Below are positions 1 to 7,430 of a stretch of 64,000 nucleotides of DNA, piece by piece. A model generated the notes under the pieces. The model saw only the letters and a list, made by a program, of their open reading frames with translations, was not told the DNA's origin and searched no databases. The first letter of the stretch is position 1, and each line of letters begins with the position of its first letter. A program made the translations under genes and the position numbers. The DNA is from Methyloceanibacter superfactus. GTDB lineage: Bacteria > Pseudomonadota > Alphaproteobacteria > Rhizobiales > Methyloligellaceae. The stretch spans positions 32,358 through 96,357 of the forward strand of contig NZ_LPWF01000035.1 of the NCBI RefSeq assembly GCF_001723305.1, given 5' to 3'.

Positions 1-286
1 AGCGATGCCGGCCAAGGACGAGCCGGTGGAGACGCCGGAAGTGGCGTCGGCTGGCGAGGCGGCCATGCTGGAGGCGGCGGCGAAGGCCGAAGAGGAGGCT
101 GAGGAGGCTGAGCCCGACGACGGGCCGGAGCCGAAGGTATCAGAGGCCTCCGACGCGGCCGAAGAAGAGGCGCCTAAGGAGGACGAGTCCGAAAGCCCGC
201 GCCAAAGAGTCGGTCGAAGAAGAAGCCGTCCAGTCCCGCCTAAAGCGCCGTTTGGCCGGCCAGAGCGCGCCTCAACACAATCCTAG
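1..286 (+). CDS. Partial acidic low-complexity C-terminal ORF, function unknown
   Basis: The frame is open from the window edge to a TAG at 284-286, so this is probably the tail of a gene that starts outside the window; the ATG at 5 need not be its start. The visible part is Glu/Ala/Pro-rich and disordered-looking, ending in a basic Arg-rich stretch. From about 195 the next frame also reads sensibly, with an acidic then basic segment that ends at TAG 308-310 inside the following hairpin. A one-base frame slip near 200 is therefore possible. No family is recognised and no function is assigned. Confidence 0.4.
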   Translation, partial: AMPAKDEPVETPEVASAGEAAMLEAAAKAEEEAEEAEPDDGPEPKVSEASDAAEEEAPKEDESESPRQRVGRRRSRPVPPKAPFGRPERASTQS

Positions 287-287
287 G

Positions 288-320
288 GCGTTACCGCTAG
301 ATCTCCTCTAGCGGTAGCGC
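288..320 (+). terminator. 13-bp hairpin after the edge ORF
   Basis: The arms 288-300 and 308-320 pair over 13 bp with a single G-U pair and a 7-nt loop. The hairpin lies directly after the TAG at 284-286. There is no clear T-run, so it is either a weak intrinsic terminator or a transcript-end hairpin that needs help. Confidence 0.5.
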
Positions 321-405
321 TCTGGTGGCGCGTGCTCTACGCCTTCGGCTAGCATGACGGCTCGGATTCGAGCCTGCCGAGATTGGCCTTGCGCGCGGAC
401 CCTAG

Positions 406-492
406 GCGGACGTGGTGGAACTGGTAGACACACAGGACTTAAAATCCTGAGGGGGAAACCCCGTGCGGGTTCGACTCCCGCCGTCCGCACCA
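406..492 (+). tRNA. tRNA-Leu (anticodon UAA), CCA encoded
   Basis: The acceptor stem 406-412 pairs perfectly with 482-488, the discriminator is A489 and CCA is genomically encoded at 490-492. The anticodon stem CAGGA/UCCUG encloses the loop CUUAAAA, which gives anticodon UAA. A long variable arm with paired GGGG/CCCC and a T-arm with GGTTCGACTCC are present, as expected for a class II leucine tRNA. It decodes UUA, a rare codon in DNA this GC-rich. Confidence 0.96.
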
Positions 493-542
493 CAGCCAAC
501 CGACGGGCTTGGCGTCGCCCCAATCCCGTCCGCACATAATGG

Positions 543-575
543 CAAAGGCGATTGGCTCAGCGCCAACCGCCTTTG
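543..575 (+). terminator. Long hairpin after tRNA-Leu
   Basis: Arms 543-556 and 562-575 form a 14-bp stem with one mismatch and a 5-nt loop. It sits between the tRNA and the tail-to-tail EF-hand gene and may stop transcription from either side. No strong T-run follows on either strand. Confidence 0.5.
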
Positions 576-597
576 TCGCCGTGCCGGTGTGCAAGCG

Positions 598-939
598 CTA
601 GTTGGACTTCTGACACTCCGGCTTTTCCGGATGGTTCTGGCACGGGCACCAAGATCCCTCGGCCGACTGGCAAGAGTTGCCGATGGCCGTCTTCATCCCT
701 TCGGCCGCGGCCCATTCGTCCTCATCGACGCTGTTGTTGCCGTTCGAGTCCATGGTCTGAAAGGTCGGGTTGAAGGTCGGATCGCCGACCTTCGACTCGT
801 TTGCGTCCCACTCCGCACGGCTGATCGTGCCGCTGCCGTCGGTGTCGACGGTATTGAAACCGTCAGTCCAACTGGCGGCGATGGCGGGCGTTCCCAAGAG
901 AAGCATAACCGAAACAAAAGCGACCCAGATTTTGGTCAT
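598..939 (-). CDS. Secreted two-EF-hand calcium-binding protein with Cys-rich tail
   Basis: The ATG at 939 (113 aa) is preceded by a strong GGAGGAAG ribosome site; the longer frame upstream is not needed. Residues 1-21 are a classic signal peptide ending AIA, so the protein is periplasmic or secreted. Two EF-hand loops are visible: residues 32-43 (D32, D34, S36, E43) and 64-75 (D64, N66, N68, E75). The C-terminus holds four cysteines (90, 98, 100, 109) that could form two disulfides. The loops lack the proline at position 2 typical of lanmodulin, so Ca2+ is the default ligand. The gene stands alone between the tRNA and a GGDEF gene. Its role is unknown; a calcium buffer or accessory protein is a guess. 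Confidence 0.8.
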   Translation of the reverse strand: MTKIWVAFVSVMLLLGTPAIAASWTDGFNTVDTDGSGTISRAEWDANESKVGDPTFNPTFQTMDSNGNNSVDEDEWAAAEGMKTAIGNSCQSAEGSWCPCQNHPEKPECQKSN

Positions 940-1321
940 TGCGACTTCCTCCCTGATACTGTTTCTACCGTTTTGACCGCGTCGCCCCTTTGCGAGCGAG
1001 GGTCCTGACGCCGCTTTTGGCGGCCTTACCACGGGGGCCTTCTTTCGGGCCTTTATCAAGGTCAAAGCTTCCAAATCCACCCCGACCACATCTTCTCGGC
1101 TAAGGCCTTGAAACTATCCAGGCCGGGCATGGCAGACATCTGTCCGCCCTCAGCAAAAGCCCTCAGCACTGCCAAACCGGCAGGCCCTGCCGCGCTCACG
1201 TAAGCCAGACGTCCTGCAAAGCGATCCCGTGCGACCACACCATTCCGCCACGACCGTGCTACCGGTCTAAGGTCCGATCTCGATAGCGGTGATTGCTTCG
1301 GGGGACGCTCGCGCTCTTCAA
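940..1321. other. Intergenic region, no gene seen
   Basis: This 382-base gap lies upstream of the EF-hand gene and downstream of the membrane GGDEF gene. It contains the EF-hand ribosome site at about 943-952. No convincing ORF, RNA or repeat was seen. Confidence 0.6.
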
Positions 1322-2149
1322 CTAGGCGATTTGCTTTTGCTGATTCATGTTCGGCGCGAAGAACACCAGCCCGTTGCGGCGCTCTTTGGCGCGGTACATG
1401 GCCAGGTCGGCGTTGCGCAGCGCTTCCTCGGCCGTGGCGCCGTCTTCGGGAATGAGTGCAACGCCGATCGACAGGCTGACCTTGTGCGCGTGGCCTCCGG
1501 CCCCGATGGTGCGCGTCAGGCTTTCCAGAAAGCGTGAGCCGATCTTGCGCGCGGTCTCGCGATCCACGTTGTAGGCCAGGACGGCGAATTCGTCGCCGCC
1601 AATGCGCGCCACGAGGTCGCTCGGCCGCGCGGCGCCCTTGAAGCGGTCGGCAACGACTTCCAGCACCTGATCGCCGACAGCGTGACCATGCACGTCGTTG
1701 ACCGACTTGAAGTGGTCGAGGTCGATCATGAACAGCGCGTATTGGCTGCCATTGGCGGGCGGCGATGCGATCGCGGTCTCCAAGGCGGCGATGAGCGCGC
1801 GGCGATTGAGCAACCCGGTCAACGGGTCTTGCATCGCCATCGTCGTCAGCTCGCGCAACTCCATCTCGGCGGCGACCTTCAGCGCGATATCGCGTCTCTG
1901 GTCGCTCAGTCTACGGACGATGAAGGTGACGATGCCGGCCGCCAAGAGCGCGGTGAGGAAGATCGCCTCGGCCAGGGAGATCTTGCGCTGGGCCGAGCTG
2001 AGCGCGTCGATGAAGTAGAAGAGATCGTATTGTAGCGCGAGGAGCAGCGCGGCGATCATCGCGCAGAAGACGAGCAGGGCGTCCTGCAAGCTCGACTGCG
2101 GGTGAGCGGCGATTGCCTCCCTCAACATTCTTGGTGTGATGGTGTCCAT
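1322..2149 (-). CDS. Membrane-anchored diguanylate cyclase (GGDEF)
   Basis: This 275-aa protein should make c-di-GMP from two GTP. The ATG at 2149 is chosen because the longer frame runs back into phaC. Two membrane segments lie at about residues 24-47 and 60-79, followed by a short linker and a GGDEF domain. The intact active-site GGDEF is at 184-188. An RPSD inhibitory I-site (175-178) sits five residues before it, so product inhibition is expected. There is no periplasmic sensor domain of any size; the two-helix hairpin is probably just an anchor or membrane-state sensor. It follows phaC on the same strand, about 120 bases downstream, so co-transcription is possible. Confidence 0.9.
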   Translation of the reverse strand: MDTITPRMLREAIAAHPQSSLQDALLVFCAMIAALLLALQYDLFYFIDALSSAQRKISLAEAIFLTALLAAGIVTFIVRRLSDQRRDIALKVAAEMELRELTTMAMQDPLTGLLNRRALIAALETAIASPPANGSQYALFMIDLDHFKSVNDVHGHAVGDQVLEVVADRFKGAARPSDLVARIGGDEFAVLAYNVDRETARKIGSRFLESLTRTIGAGGHAHKVSLSIGVALIPEDGATAEEALRNADLAMYRAKERRNGLVFFAPNMNQQKQIA

Positions 2150-2268
2150 GATCGCTCCCGCCGATGTCGGAGGGAAAATACGGCGAGAGCCTCTAAGAAA
2201 TGTAAATTGAGCGCCAGATTCTAAGGGTGGCGCCTCGCGCGACCCGCGAGCCGCTCGAGGCCGCACAA

Positions 2269-4083
2269 CTAGCGCTGATGGACGTAGATGCCCGGCGCCG
2301 GCCACAGTGGTGCGTAGCCCCGTTCCGGGGCGCCCATGCGCGGCGGCGAGACCCGCCCGGCGCTGCCATGGCGATCGAGCCATTCGGCCCAGACCGGCCA
2401 CCATGAGCCTTCGCCCGGCGCGGCAAGCGACAGCCAGGTATCGGAATCGACGTATGCGTCACCGGGATCCCGTGTCGCCACGTGATAGCGGCGTCCGTGG
2501 TGACCGGGCTCCGAGACGACGCCAGCGTTGTGTCCGCCATTGGTCAGGAGGAAGGTGAGCTCGTTGTCGGTGAATAGATGGAGCTTGTAGACCGAACGCC
2601 ACGGCGCGATGTGATCGGTCTCCGTGCCCACGGCGAAAATCGGCGTGCGGATGTCCTTAAGGGCGATGACTCTGCCTTCCACGGCGTAGCGGCCGGCGGT
2701 CAGCCGGTTGTCGAGGAACAGCGCGCGCAGATATTGCGAATGCATGCGGTAGGGGAGCCGGGTCTGGTCGGCGGCCCAGCTGGTGAGGTCGATCGCCTGG
2801 TCTCGCTCGCCGAGCAGGTATTCGCGCGTCATCTTCGACCAGACGAGCTCGTTCGGCCGCAGTGCCTTGAAGGCGGACCCCATCTGCTTGGTATCGAGCA
2901 CACCCTGATCCCACATCATGTCCTCGAGGAAGGCGATCTGGCTCTCGTCCACGAAGAGCATGAGGTCGCCCGCCTCGCTGAAATCGGTCTGGGCCGCGAG
3001 CATGGTGATGCTCGCCAGCCGATGGCCGTCGTCGCGCTCCATGGTCGCGGCGGCGATGGCAAGGAGAGTGCCGCCGATACAATAGCCGCAGGCATGGACC
3101 TTGCTCTCCGGCACAATGGCGTTGACCGCGTCGAGCGCGGCCATGATGCCCTGGGTGCGGTAGTCGTCGAAGGTGATGTCGCGGTCGGCGGCGGTCGGAT
3201 TGCGCCAGGAAATCATGAAGACGGTGAAGCCCTGCGCCACGAGATAGCGCACCAACGAATTTTCGGGCCGCAGGTCGAGCACGTAATATTTCATGATCCA
3301 GGCCGGCACGATCAGAATGGGCTCGACATGCACGTTTTCCGTGGCCGGCGTGTATTGGATGAGCTCCATGAGGTCGTTGCGATAGACGACCTCGCCGGGC
3401 GTGATGGCGACCTTCTCGCCGACGGTGAAGCCGTCATTGATCGGCGGCGGCTCCATGGCCAGCGCGCAAAGCATGTCCTCGGTGAAGTTCGCGGCGCCGC
3501 GAATGAGATTGGCGCCGGACTCTTCTCGGGTGCGCTCGACGATCGCCGGGTTCAGCCACGGCATATTGGAGGGCGAGACGACATCGAGCGCCTGGCGGGC
3601 CATGAAGGCCACCCGGGCTGAGTCCTTGGGCGACATGCCGCGGACCTCGCGGGTGGCGCTGCGCCACCAGGCTTCCTGGGCGAGGAACGCCTGCTGCCAG
3701 AGCATATAGGGAAAGGTCTTCCAGGCAGGGTCGTCGAAACGGTGGTCCTTGGGTTGCGGCGCGAAGGGTGGTTCGGGCGTTGTCTGGTTCTGAGCCCCGG
3801 CTTCGAGTGCGAAGCGGCCGAGCCGCGCCAATGATCCCACGGCCTCGAGCCAAAGCTCCATCTGGCGCCCCGGAGAGCGGCCAAGATGGGAGGCCCAATC
3901 GAACCAGGCGGCCAGTTGCGAATGGGGCGACACGCCTTGGGTGAAACGCGCAATGGTGGCGCGCGCCAGCCGGTCGGCGGCCTCGAAGGATGGCGTGGTG
4001 CGGGCGCTGCCGCCCACCGCGTCAGCAGGCTGAGCGGGAGACTTGGAGCGCATGGGAAGGTGCGAAGACGTTATCTGGTCCAT
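2269..4083 (-). CDS. phaC: Class I poly(3-hydroxyalkanoate) synthase
   Basis: PhaC polymerises 3-hydroxyacyl-CoA into storage polyester on cytoplasmic granules. The protein is about 604 aa from the ATG at 4083; a TTG at 4107 in the same frame would add 8 residues and neither start has a good ribosome site. The lipase-like box GYCIGG carries the catalytic Cys335, with Asp490 in TETDHIAPW and His518 in NGGHNAGV completing the triad. The length and the long N-terminal region fit class I. No phaA, phaB, phaR or phasin gene is adjacent. In several alphaproteobacteria phaC sits with low-oxygen stress genes, and here a FixK-like locus begins just beyond pstB. Confidence 0.93.
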   Translation of the reverse strand: MDQITSSHLPMRSKSPAQPADAVGGSARTTPSFEAADRLARATIARFTQGVSPHSQLAAWFDWASHLGRSPGRQMELWLEAVGSLARLGRFALEAGAQNQTTPEPPFAPQPKDHRFDDPAWKTFPYMLWQQAFLAQEAWWRSATREVRGMSPKDSARVAFMARQALDVVSPSNMPWLNPAIVERTREESGANLIRGAANFTEDMLCALAMEPPPINDGFTVGEKVAITPGEVVYRNDLMELIQYTPATENVHVEPILIVPAWIMKYYVLDLRPENSLVRYLVAQGFTVFMISWRNPTAADRDITFDDYRTQGIMAALDAVNAIVPESKVHACGYCIGGTLLAIAAATMERDDGHRLASITMLAAQTDFSEAGDLMLFVDESQIAFLEDMMWDQGVLDTKQMGSAFKALRPNELVWSKMTREYLLGERDQAIDLTSWAADQTRLPYRMHSQYLRALFLDNRLTAGRYAVEGRVIALKDIRTPIFAVGTETDHIAPWRSVYKLHLFTDNELTFLLTNGGHNAGVVSEPGHHGRRYHVATRDPGDAYVDSDTWLSLAAPGEGSWWPVWAEWLDRHGSAGRVSPPRMGAPERGYAPLWPAPGIYVHQR

Positions 4084-4397
4084 GATTCGGTCGCGGGGCA
4101 ATGACAAGACACCGTTTCGCTAAAAGAAGCGCCACACTGTGAAGGACATATGACCGATGCCCGTGTGACGTCGTCGCAGGGGGGATGGGCGCTGGTTACG
4201 CGACCCGTCCCATCCCGGCCCGTGTTTGGCGTGGGCGGCGAGGATGAGACTGGTCCCGAAGGCGCCAGCGCGCCGAACGCGTAGTGGGCCTACCTAACGC
4301 ACCAATATGCCGGCCCCACGGTTAGCAAACAGCGTCGGCGGCCGCGCTTTTAGGCCTTAAAACTGAGAGGGTTAACGGCTGGTTGCGGCGTCCGGGC
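4084..4397. other. phaC upstream region, no gene seen
   Basis: About 310 bases separate phaC from the end of pstB. They must contain the phaC promoter, but no clear -35/-10 pair, hairpin or operator could be picked out by eye. Confidence 0.5.
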
Positions 4398-5219
4398 CTA
4401 GCCGTAGCGGCCGGTGACGAAATCGAGGCAGCGCTGGGTTCTCGGCTTCATGAAAATCTGCTCGGTGTCGCCGACTTCGACCAGATTGCCGAGGTGAAAA
4501 AAGGCGGCACGCTGCGAGATGCGGGCGGCTTGCTGCATGTTGTGGGTGACGATGACGATCGTGTAGCGATCGCGCAGTTCGTCGACCAGATTCTCGAACA
4601 GGGCCGTGGCGATGGGATCGAGTGCCGAGCAGGGCTCGTCCATCAGAAGCACCTCGGGATTTGTGGCGATGGCCCGGGCAATGCAGAGCCGCTGCTGCTG
4701 TCCGCCCGACAGATCGGTGCCGGCTTCATGCAGGCGGTCCTTGACCTCGTCCCACATGCCGACGGCCCGGAGAGTCTGTTCCACCAGGGCGTCGCGCTCC
4801 TTGCGATTGGTGACAATGCCCTGGATCTCGGCGCCATAGGCGATGTTGGCGGTGATCGACCGGGGAAAGGGATTTGGCTTTTGCGCGATCCAGCCGAAGC
4901 GCTGGCGCAGCACCGGCGGATCGATCCCGGGCGCGTAGATGTCTTCGCCGTCGAGCAGGATGCGGCCCGTCATGCGCGTATGCTCGATGATGTCGTTGGT
5001 GCGGTTCAGGCAGCGTAGCAAGGTGGTTTTGCCGCATCCCGATGGGCCGATGAAGGCGGTGGCCTCGTTCGCGTAGATGTCCAGCGAAATGTCCTTCAAC
5101 GCCTGCTTCGGTCCGTACCAGAAGCTGACATCCTCGACGTTCATCTTCGTCGGGTGAGCGCGGTCGTGATTGGGTATCGGTCCGAGATGCGGGAGATGAC
5201 TGCGGGTGGCATCCAGCAT
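4398..5219 (-). CDS. pstB: Phosphate ABC transporter ATP-binding protein
   Basis: This 273-aa ABC ATPase energises high-affinity phosphate import with PstC/PstA at the inner membrane. Walker A GPSGCGKT is at residues 58-65, the signature LSGGQ at 170-174 and Walker B VLLMDE at 190-195. The C-terminal ending DFVTGRYG is typical of PstB. The ATG at 5219 is preceded by an AGGA site; the ATG-less extension to 5267 is unlikely. pstS, pstC, pstA and phoU are not next to it, so it is an orphan here; it could serve a transporter encoded elsewhere. No Pho box was recognised upstream. Confidence 0.9.
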   Translation of the reverse strand: MLDATRSHLPHLGPIPNHDRAHPTKMNVEDVSFWYGPKQALKDISLDIYANEATAFIGPSGCGKTTLLRCLNRTNDIIEHTRMTGRILLDGEDIYAPGIDPPVLRQRFGWIAQKPNPFPRSITANIAYGAEIQGIVTNRKERDALVEQTLRAVGMWDEVKDRLHEAGTDLSGGQQQRLCIARAIATNPEVLLMDEPCSALDPIATALFENLVDELRDRYTIVIVTHNMQQAARISQRAAFFHLGNLVEVGDTEQIFMKPRTQRCLDFVTGRYG

Positions 5220-5340
5220 GGGATCATCCTGCGGGTTTTGCGCCAGATGAGTCTTGCGCCACGTCAAGGCTCCATAGCAGCGAAGTCTGCATCTTGGATG
5301 CCGCCGTCCGATGAAGCTTTTGTGAAAACCTAACTGAAGT

Positions 5341-5354
5341 TTGAGATAGGTCAG
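5341..5354. promoter_or_regulatory. FixK/FnrN-like site upstream of the DUF5132 operon
   Basis: The sequence reads TTGA-N6-TCAG, one base from the FNR/FixK consensus TTGA-N6-TCAA. Its centre is about 96 bases before the ATG at 5444, which leaves room for a class II promoter and a leader of about 55 bases. Similar sites occur at 10592-10605 and 13257-13270. Function is inferred. Confidence 0.45.
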
Positions 5355-5443
5355 TCTTTCGGAAGGTGGAGGGGAGCGTTACAGTCGGCGGCAATTTTGG
5401 TTCGTGGCGAAAGCGCGGTTCTGGCGAGTGTTGGAGATCGAGC

Positions 5444-5758
5444 ATGTTTCCCTTTGGTTTGGCCGTGGGGTTTGTGGCCGGGGCGGCGACTGCCGTTCTG
5501 TTCGCGCCCCAGATCGCCCAGCAAGCCCGCCCAGTGGCGAAGGCCGCGGTGAAGGCCGCCTTGGCGGCGTTGCATGAGGTCCAGGTGCGCGGCGCGGAGG
5601 TGGCCGAGGCGGCGGAAGATCTCTATGCCGAGGCCAAGGCCGAGGTGAACCAAGAGACCGCCGAAGCCGCATCGCCTGACGCCGCGACCCAAGACGAGGC
5701 GACCCGAGCAGCAGCACAAGCACCGGAAGCAAACCGGCCGCCAAGCGCCGCGGCTTGA
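5444..5758 (+). CDS. DUF5132-like small membrane-anchored protein
   Basis: The ATG at 5444 follows a GGAG site and gives 104 aa. Residues 1-22 are a glycine/alanine-rich membrane segment. The rest is a charged alanine-rich helix, probably coiled-coil, with a disordered proline-rich tail. Similar DUF5132 or YtxH-like proteins are known beside HMA-domain proteins and P-type ATPases, and here it is followed directly by an HMA2 protein and faces a P-type ATPase. The family call rests on size, the N-terminal anchor and context. A role in assembling or regulating a metal pump is inference only. Confidence 0.65.
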   Translation: MFPFGLAVGFVAGAATAVLFAPQIAQQARPVAKAAVKAALAALHEVQVRGAEVAEAAEDLYAEAKAEVNQETAEAASPDAATQDEATRAAAQAPEANRPPSAAA

Positions 5759-6234
5759 TCTCTCATCGGATGCCCGAGGCGCTACCACAAGCCGAACTCG
5801 TTCATGCCTGTCCCGGCCGCTCGCGGCTGCGCATCACGAGCCGGCGCGGCGATCCCGTGTTCTTCGCATCGCTCGCCACGGGACTCTCCACATTTCAGGG
5901 CGTACGGAAGGTGGAGGTTAATCCTCTCACCGGCAGTGTGCTGATCCACCATGACGTGCCGCTCGAAGGCATCGCCAAGGCGGCGGAGGAGGTGCGCCTG
6001 TTCGCGCTCGCGACGGCGGGGGCCGGTCCGTCGCTTACCGCGATGCAGGCCTTGCCGCTCGATATGAGGATGATGGCGGCGCTGGGCTTCGGCGCGCTGG
6101 CCCTGCTGCAGGCCGGCAGGGGGCAGGTCTTGCCGCAAGCGGCCACGCTCGCCTGGTATGCGGCAACGCTGAGCGGCATCCTGATAAATAGCGCCGGGGA
6201 CGCCCCCGGCGATGGCGGGGGCGACGGCGAGTAA
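5755..6234 (+). CDS. HMA2-domain membrane protein
   Basis: The protein is 159 aa from TTG at 5755, which overlaps the previous TGA; an ATG at 5770 gives 154 aa. Residues about 15-75 form an HMA2-like ferredoxin fold with the phrase GVRKVEVNPLTGSVLIHHD, followed by a hydrophobic helix pair around 108-145. It lacks the CxxC metal motif of classical HMA domains. A closely similar phrase recurs in the N-terminal part of the P-type ATPase encoded opposite. It overlaps the DUF5132 gene and is probably translated with it. A regulatory or metal-handoff partner of the ATPase is plausible but unproven. Confidence 0.75.
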   Translation: MISHRMPEALPQAELVHACPGRSRLRITSRRGDPVFFASLATGLSTFQGVRKVEVNPLTGSVLIHHDVPLEGIAKAAEEVRLFALATAGAGPSLTAMQALPLDMRMMAALGFGALALLQAGRGQVLPQAATLAWYAATLSGILINSAGDAPGDGGGDGE

Positions 6235-6241
6235 CGACGCC

Positions 6242-7417
6242 TTAGCTGCGCAAGAGGTCGAGCGCGTCGAGCGCTTCCCAGGGCAAATCTAGATCGCTCC
6301 GCCCGAAATGTCCGTAGACGGCCAAGGGCCGGTAGAATCCCCGGTCACCTGACGCCGCAGGCCTCGTGCGCAGCGCGAACCGCTGGGCGATCGCCGCGGG
6401 CCGGAAGTCGAGATGCTCGGCCAGGCGCGCGGCAATGATCTCGTCGGCAATGCGGCCGGTGCCGAACGTCTCGGCCGAGATGCTGAGCGGGCGTGTCTGG
6501 CCGATGGCATAGGCGAGATGGACCTCGCAGCGTTCGGCGAGACCGGCGGCGACCACGTTCTTGGCGGCATGGCGCGCCGCATAGGCGCCGATCCGGTCGA
6601 TGCGAGAGGGGTCCTTGCCCGACAGCGCGGCGCCGCTCTGCCGGGCGATCTCGCCATAGGTGTCGACGCCGTTCTTGCGGCCCGTGAGGCCGGCATGCCG
6701 CGCCGGCCCGCCGCTCTCATAAGGGCTGCCGGCATTGATGCGCAGCACCGTGTCGGCATCGGGCTTGAGGCCGTCGCCCGTGAAGCTCTCCGCGACGAGG
6801 GTGCGCAAGGAGTCCTCGACCGCGTCCGTCCGTGCCTCGGGCTTGAGGGTCGCCGTGAGTGAGATCGTGTGGATGCGGACCGGCCGGTTGTCGCGATACT
6901 CGACGGACACTTGGCTCTTGCCGTCCGGCGCCAGCCAGCCGGCGCCGCCGCGGCGCAGGTCATCGAGACCGCGCGCCAGGCTGTGGGCGATGGCGATCGG
7001 CAGCGGCATCAAGTTGGCCGTCTCCCGGCATGCATAGCCGAACACATTGGCCTGATCCTGAGCGGGATAGTCCTCCGGCCATGGCACCATCGAAGACCGC
7101 CAGCGGCGGCTGGCGCATGTCCCGGGGCAGCTCGGTGAGGCTGGGGATGGAGCATTTGCGCGCGCGAACTCCGGACCGACATAGCCCGCCATCCTTAATG
7201 ACGCCGCGGCGCGCGAGGGGAGATCGATCACCGCCTCGGCGGTGAAGCGCGCGGCAAGGAATACGACGCCGGTGGCCACCGCGCATTCGATCACCACGCG
7301 GGCGCCCGTATCCTCGCGGAGGAAGGCGTCGACGGTGGCGTCGCTGATCTGATCGCAGAGCTTGTCGGGATGACCGGCGGTGACCGACTCGGAGGTGAAG
7401 ATCATGTCCGATGGCAT
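6242..7417 (-). CDS. metK: Divergent S-adenosylmethionine synthetase (frame-broken)
   Basis: It would convert methionine and ATP to SAM in the cytoplasm. The ATG at 7417 follows an AGGATCC site 13 bases after the ATPase stop. MetK features are present: SVTAGHPDKLCDQISDA near the N-terminus, DQANVFGYACRETANLMPLPIA, GLTGRK and SGKDPSRIDR, and the terminal YGHFGR. It is not a close match to the canonical housekeeping enzyme: the GAGDQ motif reads PAQDQ, and the SLTELP segment resembles a variant MetK subfamily. Two compensating frame shifts, near 7160 and 7085, put about 25 central residues out of frame; the correct residues are readable in the next frame. It follows the P-type ATPase in the same transcript. 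A second, housekeeping metK is expected elsewhere. Confidence 0.8.
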   Translation of the reverse strand: MPSDMIFTSESVTAGHPDKLCDQISDATVDAFLREDTGARVVIECAVATGVVFLAARFTAEAVIDLPSRAAASLRMAGYVGPEFARANAPSPASPSCPGTCASRRWRSSMVPWPEDYPAQDQANVFGYACRETANLMPLPIAIAHSLARGLDDLRRGGAGWLAPDGKSQVSVEYRDNRPVRIHTISLTATLKPEARTDAVEDSLRTLVAESFTGDGLKPDADTVLRINAGSPYESGGPARHAGLTGRKNGVDTYGEIARQSGAALSGKDPSRIDRIGAYAARHAAKNVVAAGLAERCEVHLAYAIGQTRPLSISAETFGTGRIADEIIAARLAEHLDFRPAAIAQRFALRTRPAASGDRGFYRPLAVYGHFGRSDLDLPWEALDALDLLRS

Positions 7418-7430
7418 TTGCGGGGATCCT

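Noticed and set aside
598..939. Lanmodulin
   Set aside because: It has two, not four, EF-hands, the loops lack the position-2 proline, and the spacing between loops is wrong.
308..1008. ORFs over the tRNA and opposite the EF-hand gene
   Set aside because: They are shadows of the tRNA and EF-hand genes, without ribosome sites or recognisable domains.
2578..3621. Long + strand ORF antisense to phaC (and similar ones over the ATPase, glpK and pqqE)
   Set aside because: High GC makes long shadow frames; phaC and the others have full catalytic motifs while the antisense products are low-complexity.
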